From positions 1 through 64,000 of the forward strand of contig JAKUCV010002887.1 of NCBI GenBank assembly GCA_028386065.3: a stretch of DNA of 64,000 nt, read 5' to 3'. Each line of letters starts with the position of its first letter. Position 1 is the first letter of the stretch. Position numbers and translations under genes: made by a program. Below the pieces are notes generated by a model that was given only the letters and a program-made list of their open reading frames with translations, had not been told where the DNA came from and ran no database searches. Positions 21,568-31,728 of the stretch are shown piece after piece. This stretch comes from Turnera subulata. Its lineage: Eukaryota > Streptophyta > Magnoliopsida > Malpighiales > Passifloraceae.

Positions 21568-22565
21568 GAAGAGACTACGCTTAGCTAATAAGTCTGCAAC
21601 TCCATTGGCTTCCCTGTGCACATGTTGGACAGTAACAAGCCAATGTCGGGCAAGGAGATCCCGAATGCATTCGACAAGTGGAATTCTGTTGATGCGGTGG
21701 TTGACGTATGAAGTGAGGAGGGAGACCACTTCTACATTATCACTCTCTATGATGAGCTGCTTATATCCCGAGCTCTAGGCAAGACAAAGAGCATCGTACA
21801 CAGCCCAAAGCTCTGAGGTGAACGGGTTACAAGGTTGAAGGCAGTGGGTAAAACCAGTAGCCATTTACCATTACTTGACCGAAAAATACCGCCTGCACCA
21901 GCTTGACCGGTGCTTCCACACACGGCACTGTCCGTGTTCGCTTTCAGCCACTGTTGGGGAGGAGGCAGCCAGTTGCTAGGGGCCAATCGTGGTGGAGATC
22001 GAGTGCCAACTACAGTGCAATGCTGCTGCTCTCGCCATATCTGCACGCTGTAGGCAACAATCCTGTCTGCGAAGTCTTGTGGGCAATCATCAGACACACC
22101 TTGCTGGAAGACACGTTCATTGCGTGATTTCCATATAAGCCATGCGCCGACACCAAAAGCAAGGACCAAGGGCATCGGGAGTTGCAGGAGAACTCATTCT
22201 TAAGCGCCAAAGATATCCAATCGCCAACCTGATCGCCTGCAAAAAACAGTGACCATGCATTAGTATTCAAGAGAAAACACCATACCGACTTAGCGAAAGG
22301 ACAGTCCCGAATAGCATGTAAACATGTTTCCGGAGCACAAAGGCATCACGGGCATGTGTCACAATCAGCCATATGTCTGTAGACTCTCGTGGCATTTGTT
22401 ATGAGTGCCTTGTGTGATAGTTGCTAGAGAAAAGTCTGTATCCTAGGGAGTCCCTTCCATCGCCACACAAGCTTCCACGGACCGGGGCACGTTGTATGCG
22501 ACGTTGAAACTTGTTTGCTATTGATGTTTGCAATCGTAAGTTTTGCTTAGCTTGCAGTTGTAGTT

Positions 22566-22923
22566 CGGTCGGTATCAAATATGTTTCAATAGTCTAAAAA
22601 TTTTTATTGTTACATTTATTATTTATACTACAATTTAATTATTTCCCTTTCAAAAACATTAATTTAAAGGTTAATTTATAATTATAATTATAAATATATA
22701 ATATTTGATATTTGATAATGATAACTAGCTAAAATATGTTACATCGAGCACAAAAACTAGATTTCATAGAAGAAGAATACTATATATTATATGCTTTTTG
22801 TAATTGTTAGTATCTAAAGGTCCATTGGCCTGACTAATCTGGTTTGAGGGATAAATTTTTCTGGATTGATTCGTTCCCATTCATCAAGAAAAAAACATTA
22901 AGTATTTAAATTAACCAACAACT
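22566..22923. other. AT-rich flank
   Basis: Very AT-rich DNA after the end of RBR copy X homology. No gene seen. Confidence 0.5.
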
Positions 22924-22924
22924 A

Positions 22925-23042
<118 letters not shown>

Positions 23043-23425
23043 TCTTTTGGTATAAGGTTGGAGATGGAATAGGATTGGAAATATGAATACCACCGGAGAC
23101 ATCTAATTCTTCTAGTTGATGCTAGTTATTTTGCAACCAATAGAATTTCATTCCTTATACAACATGCTAACCAAACACAAACAAAATAATAAGATTCCTT
23201 TTCTGTTTCCAATTCTGGTTGGTACCAAACATAAACTTGTCATGTATTAGGAGCCCAACAAACGCAAAAGAAAAACCCTAATATAATCTCATTAACCTAA
23301 GGTGTAATGGTCGGATTGTTATTATATATAGCTCTGTGAGACTAATAAAAAGCAGCGCACAACCAAAGAAGAAGCGGGTAAAAGGAAGGAGCCCTGGCGG
23401 TTACTTGAACGGGAGTGGAGGAGCC

Positions 23426-24765
23426 ATGCTAGGGAGACGACGAACATCCTCACAGAATGTCAACGGAGGGACTGTGGAAGAAGCAACAGTCGTCGACCCC
23501 GCCAAATCCGGGTTTAATTTAGTAGGAGAGCGGTTGCAAAGGATGCAGTCAGAGCTTGAAGTTTATCAGCTGGAGCATATACAGTATATGCTTAATTGTA
23601 TGAACAATAAGTTGACGGAGATAATTCAGAGCAGAAAGCACGAAAACAGTACTGGAGAAAACAAAGGGAAACAACCAAAGTTGTATCATCACCAGGTGAG
23701 CTTAATTATTAATAACTTTTTTATAATTTCCTTGCCTCTATGGGAACTCAACAAGCCTATATATAGCTAGACTAATTTTTAATAATAGTTTTGATTAAAT
23801 GCGTTGCATGTTATTAGCTCGATATATATGTGTAGTCACTCAGGAAATTATAATTAATCAGTGTAATATCTGTTACTCAATCCAATGTTATGGATATTTC
23901 CCTCACAAAAAATATTTTGCAGGATTAAGTACGGTCGATTGGTGTTTTTTTTTTTTTTTTTTTTTATCAAGCTATGTTTACAGTATAATGTCCTCCGAAG
24001 ATGGAGATGCTTCATATTTGTGTCTCTGAATATATACAGGCTGAAAACTTGGAAAACCCTACGGGGAGCAGTCTTCAAGCTTTAGCTTCTGAGACGAAAC
24101 GTGTTTGGAAATTGTTCGTAGAATATTATAAACAATCTCAAGGCCTCAAACAAGCTGAGGCGGCTGGATCTTCCAGGAGAGCTAATAAGGATGTAAAGCG
24201 GGAAAGGGAGGAGACTTGTCAAATATGTTTTGTTGACACAAAGATCGAGAAGATGTTTTCTATCGATGTTTGCAATCATAGGTATTGCTTCTCTTGCATG
24301 GAACAGCATGTGAAAGACAAGTTTCTTCAAGGACTCACTGCTAAATGTCCCCACGAAGGTTGTAATTCCCAGGTGACAATTCATGGTTGCTCCAAGTTAT
24401 TTGCACCAGAGTTGGCTGAAAAAATGAGAGAGCGGATCAAGGAAGCTACAATCCCTGTGTCTGACAAATTTTACTGTCCCATTCCGAAGTGCTCAGCTTT
24501 AATGTCAAAGAAGGATCTGCAGCAGAAGAGCGGTACTGTTCTTCGGGGACAATGCGTAAAATGCCGTCGCCTTATCTGTATCAATTGCAAGGTACCTTGG
24601 CACTACGACATGACTTGCAATGAATACAGAATATCAAATCCTTATCCGGAACAGACCCAAAACCGTGGGTACTCTAAGGGTGTGATTGGGCTGGGCTTGC
24701 TGATTGTTGGATATCTGGTATCCAGAAGGGTGATCTCTAGGACTATGGATATCAAGGACTTGTGA
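23426..24765 (+). CDS. Divergent RBR copy C without RING2 (2 exons, about 331 aa)
   Basis: Exons are 23426-23695 and 24040-24765. A TATA run at 23324-23331 and the first in-frame ATG at 23426 decide the start. Exon 1 is unlike A and B: instead of the RNase H-like fold it encodes a basic N-terminus and a helical stretch (ERLQRMQSELEVYQLEHIQ) likely to form a coiled coil; I do not recognise it. Exon 2 has RING1 (CQICFVD, CNHRYCFSC) and most of the IBR (CVKCRRLICINC). After NPYPEQ the gene enters foreign sequence, which removes the whole catalytic RING2 and adds a 36-residue tail with a hydrophobic core (VIGLGLLIVGYLV). It cannot act as a normal RBR ligase. A decoy or a decaying gene are both possible. 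Confidence 0.6.
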
Positions 24766-24998
24766 TCTTTGGGCAGGTCTTGTTGATTGTCAGATATGTG
24801 GTGTCTGGAAGGGTGTGATCTGGGACCATGGAGATCAAAGACAGATGGTTTTGATCTTTGAAAACTCGGAAGAGATTTAGCAAATTCAAAATTGGAATTT
24901 TAGACGGGTGGGATCTATGTTTGAAACTAAGTTGATATTTATGGGACTTTTGAATTTTGTAATGATTGTTAGTTTATTTTCTGGTTGAACCTGCTAAA
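24653..24998 (+). repeat. Foreign insert replacing RING2 of RBR copy C
   Basis: Copy B coding is matched up to TATCCGGAACAG and again from about 24999 (TGCTAAAGGTTGCTACCATA, the EGCYHIT region). Between them about 345 bp of unrelated sequence replaces about 84 bp of exon. The insert contains two diverged 80-bp direct repeats (GATATCTGGTATCCAGAAGG and GATATGTGGTGTCTGGAAGG). No terminal repeats or target duplication were found. Confidence 0.6.
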
Positions 24999-25188
24999 GG
25001 TTGCTACCATATTACCTGAAGGTACTTCAATTTGTCTCCTGCCTGAACATAAAATTGATCTTTAACGTACTACATTATGGTTCCTTTCTGCAGATTATAA
25101 AAAAAATGAGAATGTGACTTTCTTGCAATGAACTATGATGCTTCTGGTTTTAATTTTTTTTTAAAAAAACTTTTGTTAATGTTATTCA

Positions 25189-25530
25189 GGGTAAAAGTCA
25201 TTTTATATACTCCAAGTTTTCATTTTCTCCGGATTGCTTATGGAGTTTTTTTTTTTTTTTTTCCGTAATCTTATACTGTGGTGAATTGCTAAGATCCATT
25301 TGACACGTGTCAAAATAAGATTAGTGCCAGGTGTGAATTTCTGGTGGGTCCACCATTTCCGAAAATGAAATCACATTTTGTCACGTGTTTGATGAACCCT
25401 GGCAGTTCGCCAAATCAGCACTTGGACTGCCATGAGTATAAGATTATGACAAAAAAAAAAACTTGAAATAAATAATTGGGACAAATACATATAGGAACTA
25501 AAATCGGGTATATGAAAGGACCTTTTCGTG
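25189..25530. mobile_element. Palindromic MITE in the intron of RBR copy C
   Basis: The ends are inverted relative to each other: GGTAAAAGTCATTTTATATA at the left and, reverse-complemented, AAAAGGTCCTTTCATATACC at the right. An inner pair is also inverted: TAATCTTATACTGTGG near 25267 and ATAATCTTATACTCATGG (complement) near 25445. Length is about 340 bp with no coding capacity. Target duplication was not resolved, so the superfamily is open. Confidence 0.55.
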
Positions 25531-25553
25531 CGAATCAACTTTTATATATATCT

Positions 25554-25650
25554 GAGAACAGAAAACAGAGACTTCAAATCAAAAATAATTGTAGAAACGC
25601 TGAGAACAGAAAACAGCGACTTCAAATCAGAAACAAAAAGTGAAGATACG
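25554..25650 (+). repeat. Tandem repeat in the LINE 5' UTR
   Basis: The element starts with GAGAACAGAAAACAGAGACT, and the same block (GAGAACAGAAAACAGCGACT) starts again 48 bp later at 25602; both run on into TCAAATCA(G)AAA. Two units are visible. Confidence 0.85.
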
Positions 25651-25804
25651 CAATTGAAGTATCTTCGTTTCTCATTTCCCTCTCAAACGCGTGTCTTTTC
25701 CTTTTGAGATGAGATTCATATCCCTTTATTAAAAGTGGATTTCCTTTACCAGAGTTGATTGTGCAAGTTGATTTTGGGTGTCTTAAAGCTTGGGTTTTAG
25801 TCTT

Positions 25805-27370
25805 ATGGCGAGTAAAGAGCAAAATCCAGTGCCTTTGGTGGACGAGTATTCATTGGACTTCGATGAGCCAGCGTTGAATCTTGACAGTGACGATGAGGAG
25901 TCCATTGTGCAGCCCACTCTAGTGCTGGTAGGTAAGGTAATTTCTGAGACAAGAAGGTTCAGTGCGAAGGTGGCCGGAGATGTCTTATCACAAGCGTGGA
26001 ACATTACTCAAGCTATGGAGGTTACAGAGGTAAAGGACAATACTTTCCTCTTTTCTTTTAAATCTGAGTCTGAAAGGTTGAGAGCACTTGCGGGTACTCC
26101 TCAGAATATCTCTGGGTTGCATGTGTGCCTTAAAGAATGGTCCTCTGATGTGGTGTTGAGCTCCATAAAATTTGACACTTTGGATTTTTGGGTTCAAGTT
26201 TGGGGGCTTCCTCCTCATTATATGAGACTGAGTAAAGCTGGAAGATTGGATGCGCTTTTCCCAGAGGTTTTGGAAATATGCTTACCTGTTGATAATTCCA
26301 TTCTTTGGGCGGAATTCTTTCTTTTGAGAGTGAGGATTGATGTGAATAAGCCCATACCAACCGGGTTCATTACCAAGGATCGATTGAATGATATGGCTAT
26401 CAGGGTGGATTTTAGGTATGAAGACTTGGGGGATGTCTGTTATTATTGCGGCCTCATTGGTCACTTGGAGAAAGATTGTGCAACCTATATGGTTGACAAA
26501 AGCCAGGGGAGGAGTGGTCGTAATAAACTTGGTTATGGGCCAGGGTTGCGAGCGGCTAAGGCTTACGGAAGAAGAGGTGTGGCCACTCATCGTGTCAAAG
26601 CTGATCGGAGAGGTGAGCGGCGGGACCAGAAGGTTAGAGAAGACAAGGTAGAGGTGGCGCGTGCATTTGACGTAGCTCCAAACGAGTGTTCTCACGTGGC
26701 GCCAGCGGAGGGTCCTCCTAACCATACAGCTATCCCACCACAGCAGGCAATTTTTTCAAATTCAGTACTGGAAAAAGATTCATACGCTCCTGTGCATGCT
26801 CCTAGTGGTGTGAGGGAGAGTACGACCAGCATAGGTGGCTCCTCTGGTTTGTCATCTTCGGAAGGTCTAGTGAGTAGTGGAAAGCAGAATGTACCTGTGC
26901 AAGGAGTTTTTGGGTTCCAAAGTCAAAAGAATGACAAAGTGGGCTTTAAAATGGGCTTAAACTCAAAAGGAAGTACGTGTAAGCCCTTGACACCTAGCAA
27001 GAGAAAGGCACAAGAAGGGGACTTGGGCCACAAAAAGTCCAAGAGGGCAACAGGGTCCAGTAAAGTTGTTAAGACTAATGTGTGGCAAGCTAAGTCCGAA
27101 GTGGGGTTGCAAGATGGTCGGCCTCTTATCAGGAATGCTCTTATCTCGGCTGACTCGAATGCTAGTGCAATAGGGAGTCGCGGTTCTGAGCAATTGGTCC
27201 AGTCTCCAGGGGGAACTGTATCTTGGAAAAAGTTGGCGCGCAGTCGTGGTGCCTCACCGGAAGTTGTTGTGTTTGCTGAGCAAGTGGTGGAAGTTGGTGC
27301 AGAAAGAGGAGTTGTTCTTGGTGATGAAAAGGCGTCGGTGGCTAGCCTACAGCCACCCATCTCCCAATGA
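25805..27370 (+). CDS. LINE ORF1: DUF4283/CCHC RNA-binding protein (521 aa)
   Basis: Starts at ATG 25805 (CTTATGGCG). The N-terminal acidic stretch is followed by a DUF4283-like region with WVQVWGLPPHY and a CCHC zinc knuckle, CYYCGLIGHLEKDC, around residues 215-230, and then a long Lys/Ser-rich, low-complexity C-terminus. In L1-type elements this protein coats the RNA in the ribonucleoprotein. It is uninterrupted and ends in TGA at 27368-27370, overlapping the ORF2 ATG at 27367. Confidence 0.9.
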   Translation: MASKEQNPVPLVDEYSLDFDEPALNLDSDDEESIVQPTLVLVGKVISETRRFSAKVAGDVLSQAWNITQAMEVTEVKDNTFLFSFKSESERLRALAGTPQNISGLHVCLKEWSSDVVLSSIKFDTLDFWVQVWGLPPHYMRLSKAGRLDALFPEVLEICLPVDNSILWAEFFLLRVRIDVNKPIPTGFITKDRLNDMAIRVDFRYEDLGDVCYYCGLIGHLEKDCATYMVDKSQGRSGRNKLGYGPGLRAAKAYGRRGVATHRVKADRRGERRDQKVREDKVEVARAFDVAPNECSHVAPAEGPPNHTAIPPQQAIFSNSVLEKDSYAPVHAPSGVRESTTSIGGSSGLSSSEGLVSSGKQNVPVQGVFGFQSQKNDKVGFKMGLNSKGSTCKPLTPSKRKAQEGDLGHKKSKRATGSSKVVKTNVWQAKSEVGLQDGRPLIRNALISADSNASAIGSRGSEQLVQSPGGTVSWKKLARSRGASPEVVVFAEQVVEVGAERGVVLGDEKASVASLQPPISQ

Positions 27371-30300
27371 GTCTACTCTCGTGGAATTGTCGGGGCTTGG
27401 GGCAGCCGGCGGCAGTACGAGCCCTTCAAAGGCTCATCCACTTATATCGCCCAGGATTAGTTTTTCTCATGGAGACGAAACAACAGAGGAGTTTTTTGGA
27501 AGAGTTAAGAAGAAGAATGGGTTATGTGGATGGTGTGTATGTAGACCCAAGGGGGTTGTCTGGAGGGTTAGCGTTATGGTGGTCTGTGGATTTTGATGTT
27601 CATGTTCTGTCTAGCTCACGCAATATAGTGGATGCTATGGTTTCTGAAAGGATCAGTGGAGTAGATTGGCATGCTTCTTTTATTTACGGGGCTCCTGACA
27701 GAGGGGGCAGAAGAGCAGTATGGGAAGAGCTTGTGAGGTTTAAAACCCAGGATGGAATGCCTTGGCTCTGCCTTGGTGATTTTAATGCACTGGCAGAGGA
27801 AGCTGATAAAAAAGGTGGCTGCCCAGTTCGGTGGTCACAATGCAGGGATTTTATTGATGCTGCTTATGAGTGTGGGTTTATGGACTTAGGCTTCAGTGGA
27901 GACAGATTTACTTGGTTTAAAAAGCGAGGAGGGCCAAACAATGTGAAAGAGAGGTTGGATAGGGTCTTTGCTAACTCAGAATGGAGGGAGGTCTATGATA
28001 GAGCCCAAGTTTACCATGAAGCCTTGTTGGGCTCTGATCACCGTCCTGTGGTGGTTCGTTTAAGGGTATTGTTAAACAGGCCTAGGAGATCTTTCAAATT
28101 CGAAGCACAATGGTTGGAGGAGTCCCAATGTGCAGAGGTCATTAACAATGCTTGGAATTTACCTCAACAAGGCTCGCATATGTATAAAGTGAAACAAAAG
28201 TTGAGAGCTACCAGAGTTGTTCTTTCAAGATGGAAGAAAGAGGTGTTGGGGAATAACAAAAAGGAGTTAGAGGAGATCATTGCCAGATTAGAAATGCTTT
28301 TGAATTGTCACTATAGTGAACCAAGCAGTGGTGAAGAAGCTGCATTATTGGAGAGACTTGAGGTGGTATGGAGAAAAGAAGAGAGGTTTTGGCATCAACG
28401 CTCTCGAGTCAAATGGTTAAACTATGGTGATCGGAATACCAAGTTCTTTCATATGTCTACCATCCAAAGAAGGCAACAAAATCAGATACTTGCTTTGAAA
28501 GATGTGCATGGCCGATGGATTAATGATGAAAGTGGAAATGAAGCTTTGTTTTTTGAACACTTTCAGTCTCTTTTCTCTAGTAATGGTGTTGTTTGGTCTG
28601 ATGCAGTATTAGAGGCTGTCCAACCGGTGATCAGTGATGAGCTTAATAATCGACTTTCTCAAATTCCAGATGAGGTAGAGATAAAGAAGGCAGTGTTCGA
28701 TTTGGGAGGAAGCAAGGCCCCGGGACCTGATGGCTTTTCAGGGATTTTTTATCAACATCATTGGTCTATTGTGGGAGGAGATGTCACAAGGGCAGTTAAA
28801 AGTTTTTTCGTTAATGAGTATATTTAGAAGTCTTTAAATGAGAGTGATATTGTGCTGATTCCTAAGGTGCCGCATGCTTCTACAGTGCATCAGTACCGCT
28901 CGATAAGCTTATGCAATTTTCTTTACAAGGTGGTTTCTAAGATATTGGTCAATAGACTTCAGCCACACTTACGTAGCCTTATTTCTCAAGAGCAAGCTGC
29001 ATTTGTTTCTGGAAGAGCCATTCAAGATGATATTCTTATTGCCCATGAAGCATATCATGGCTTGAAAGTAGCTCGAACTAAGAATTTCTTTAATATGGCG
29101 GTAAAGCTTGACATGAATAAGGCTTACGATAGAGTGGAGTGGGATTTTGTGGAAGCTCTCCTTCGCAAATTGGGTTTTTGTGAGCTATGGATTTTGTGGG
29201 TTATGCAGTGTATTAAAACGGTGCGGTATAACATTGTCATCAATGGGGCAAGAACTAACTCTTTCACTCTCGAAAGAGGCTTACGGCAAGGCGATCCACT
29301 CTCCCCATATGTGTTTATATTAGTAGCTGCTGTTCTTTCAGCTATGATGAAGAAGGCTAGAGAGGAGCATGGTTATTCGGGTTATAGGATTAAGCAGACA
29401 TGTCCACCGCTAACTCACATTATGTTTGCAGACGATACTTTACTTTTTGGGTCTGCTGCTGTGGGTGAAGCAATGCAATTGAAAAGTATACTTGCTGATT
29501 ATTGTCTTGCTACTGGCTAGGTAATCAATTATGAAAAATCAGCTATTACCTTTGAGGCTAATGTGTCTACTTCCTTGAAAGTACAAATTTTAGGTATTCT
29601 TGAAATGAAGGAAGCATCTTGTCAAGACAAATATTTGGGACTACCAATTGCTTGGAGTCGGCCCAAGATTGAAGCCTTGGGATTCCTCATCAAACGCATT
29701 GATTCTAAGACTCATTCTTGGAAGCAAAAGCACTTGAGTCAAGCAGGAAGGGAGGTCCTTGTTAAGTCAGTCCTCAATGCAATTCCTTCTTATGCCATGG
29801 CGTGCTTTAAATTGCCGGCAGGTTTTATTGAAGAAGTTCATAAAAGGATTCGGAAATTTTGGTGGAATCACAACAAGGAGGATGGGACAGTTCATTGGGT
29901 TAGATGGAGCAAGCTTGTTTTGCCGAAATGCATAGGTGGTATGGGTTTCCATGATTTGGGGCTTCTCAATCAAGCTTTGCTTGCTAAACAATGTTGGAGG
30001 CTATTAACTAAACCTGACGACTTGTGGGCCAGAATTTACAAAGGAATTTATTTTCCTTCTTCTTCTTTCATGAAGGCTAAAGCTGGTGGTACTGCGTCTT
30101 GGGCTTGGAGGAGTCTTTTGGAGGGGCGTAAATTGCTCCTTGAAGGTGTTCGCTGGAATGTAATGAACGGTGAGTCCATTAACATTTGGGAGGATGAGTG
30201 GATACCTTCGTTGGAGCATTTTCGAGTTCACACAACCCGACCTCCTGACTGCAGTGTTTTTAAGATTAGTGAACTGTTGGATAGTGACAGTAGTGATTGG

Positions 30301-31506
30301 AATGGACCTTTGGTAAGATCATTATTTTCGATAGAAGAAAGTAAGGCTATTTTGGCAATTCCTGTGGGTGATAGAGAGTGCTGTGATTTTCTGGTCTGGG
30401 ATTTTGCTAAATCAGGTGCTTATTCGGTTAAATCTGGATATGCTAAGCTGTGTCAAAGGATGATTGAAAGGGAGAATGAGCAAGTTGATCCGGGTCCTTC
30501 CAGCTGTGAGTTCAATTGGAATAGCATATGGCAGCTGCTGGTGGTCCCAAAAGTAAAAAATTTCCTGTGGCGAGCTATTAGCAATGCCATTCCTTCTATG
30601 TCCAATTTGGTTAGAAGGGGAATGTCAGTAAATGATTGTAGCCAGATTTGTGGAAATTGTACCGAAACTGCTATGCATCTTCTATTAGAATGTGACCAAG
30701 CCAGGAGAATATGGCTTGTTAGTGGTTCAGGGCTCAGGCCTGTACCTCAACAATTTCAACATCTTAAGGACTGGTGGCATAATCTGGAGGAACAAAAGGC
30801 GAATGGATTGGGTATTGATTTAAATCTTGTTGCTTGCTTGTTGTGGGAGATTTGGAAAGCACGTAATAGAGTGGTGTTGGGTGGTGACGTTGTTTGCCCT
30901 CTCCTCACATCTACTCAAGCCAATAGATTGTCAAGAGAGTTGGTTGTTAACCAACGACAATCTGCCGGCAATAACTCTCATGTGGTCGTTCAATGGTCTC
31001 CTCTACTTGCAGGATTTTACAAGCTAAACACTGATGCAGCTTTTAGTATTAAAGATTCTAAGGCTGGCCTGGGCTTTGTGATAAGGGATTGGAATGGTCG
31101 TGTAGTGGATATCGGTATGCAAGTGTGTTCAGGGCAGAGTCCAGAAGCATGTGAGGCTGCAGGTATCTTATTTGGGCTACAAGCTGCTTACAAGTTAGGA
31201 ATTACAAATCTTGTGGTAGAATCTGATGCAGCAGTGGTTGTTCAAGCCATAAATGGTGGCGAGTTAAATACTGTGGGTTGGAGGATCAAGGCTACAGTCT
31301 CCAAGATTTGCAGATTATTCCAAAGCTTTAATTCTGTGAGTGTTCATCATGTAAATAGGCAGGCCAATATGGCTGCAGATTTTTTGGCTAAATTTGTAAA
31401 GAAGACTAAGGATACGGGAGTAGGGTACTGTCCACTGCCTACCGCTATTACACGATGTAATAGCCAAAGATTTGGGTGGTTAATGATATATAAGTGCGTA
31501 GCTGTT
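27367..31506 (+). pseudogene. LINE ORF2: endonuclease-reverse transcriptase-RNase H, two in-frame stops
   Basis: Begins MSLLSWNCRGLGQP, the usual plant LINE endonuclease start. Endonuclease motifs are ETKQQ, LGDFNA and SDHRPV. The RT region has GPDGFSG, KLDMNKAYDRVEWDF, GLRQGDPLSPYVF and the catalytic MFADDTLLF. A zinc-binding domain (CGNCTETAMHLLLEC) and RNase H (LNTDAAF, LVVESDAAVVV, HVNRQANMAADFLAK) follow. TAG codons at 28825-28827 and 29518-29520 interrupt it, the second as ATG*VINYEKS where Gln is usual. No stop codon occurs before the poly(A): the frame runs through the A tract into flanking DNA and stops at 31551. Retrotransposition in cis is unlikely. Confidence 0.92.
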
Positions 31507-31728
31507 AAAAAAAAAAAAAACTTTTATATATATCTCAACGACAACAACTGATGAGGGACGGCTTTGTTATATTTTTAAAAATTCCCCCTTGTGCTTATTA
31601 CTTATGATTTTATCATTAAACAAGTTATTGTGTTATTTGGTATAGGTGCACATTCGGGGCAATTGACTTTAGTTGGAGCATTGCTGCTGGGTAGCATAAC
31701 TCCAATATTGAAGTTCCAATGCATATAA

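Larger units (their letters stand above)
16071..22499 (-). mobile_element. 5'-truncated LINE, itself split by a Copia element
   Basis: Flanked by a 12-bp target duplication, GACGTTGAAACT, at 16059-16070 and 22500-22511. A poly(T) tract at 16071-16081 marks the 3' end, so the element is on the minus strand. From 22499 leftward it encodes the zinc-binding end of the RT region (CPGPWKLVWRWKGLPRIQTF with later stops), and then an RNase H domain: ANTDSAVCGSTGQAGAGGI and a degenerate HREANGVADLLAKRS. The reading continues across the Copia insertion into the LINE 3' UTR at 16082-16214. LINE material totals about 1.1 kb. Endonuclease and catalytic RT are absent. Confidence 0.85.
15289..22565 (+). pseudogene. 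RBR copy X, broken by nested retrotransposons
   Basis: A dead third RBR copy. An uncertain first exon (15289-about 15478) precedes intron sequence that matches introns of A, B and C (GAATACTCTGCAGGATCAAT near 15687). Decayed coding follows at about 15790-16070: fragments of the linker before RING1, then CRICYEDVE. The frame is cut at 16070 by a LINE and resumes at 22500-22565 with FAIDVCNRKFCLAC, the rest of RING1, before similarity is lost. IBR and RING2 are missing. A tiny poly(A) insertion at 15921-15945 and frameshifts had already damaged it. It is certainly not functional as an RBR ligase. Confidence 0.8.
25554..31520 (+). mobile_element. Full-length L1-type LINE (5.97 kb)
   Basis: Bounded by a perfect 15-bp target duplication CTTTTATATATATCT (25539-25553 and 31521-31535) and ending in 14 A (31507-31520). 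It has a 5' UTR with a tandem repeat, ORF1 (zinc-knuckle RNA-binding protein) and ORF2 (endonuclease, RT, zinc-binding, RNase H). ORF2 has only two in-frame stops and no frameshift, so the insertion is young. It sits in an intron of RBR copy C. Confidence 0.95.
24999..31728 (+). pseudogene. Detached 3' part of RBR copy C
   Basis: 24999-25188 matches the end of exon 2 and the start of intron 2 of copies A and B, with a stop after YHIT. 31536-31728 matches the end of that intron and the 3' UTR (GCATAACTCCAATATTGAAG), with most of the last exon deleted. Between them lie a MITE and a full-length LINE. It shows that C once had the same last intron and exon as A and B. Confidence 0.7.

Noticed and set aside
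23336..23425. Upstream extension of RBR copy C starting at GTG
   Set aside because: Plant initiation at GTG is not expected and the TATA box at 23324-23331 places this stretch in the leader.
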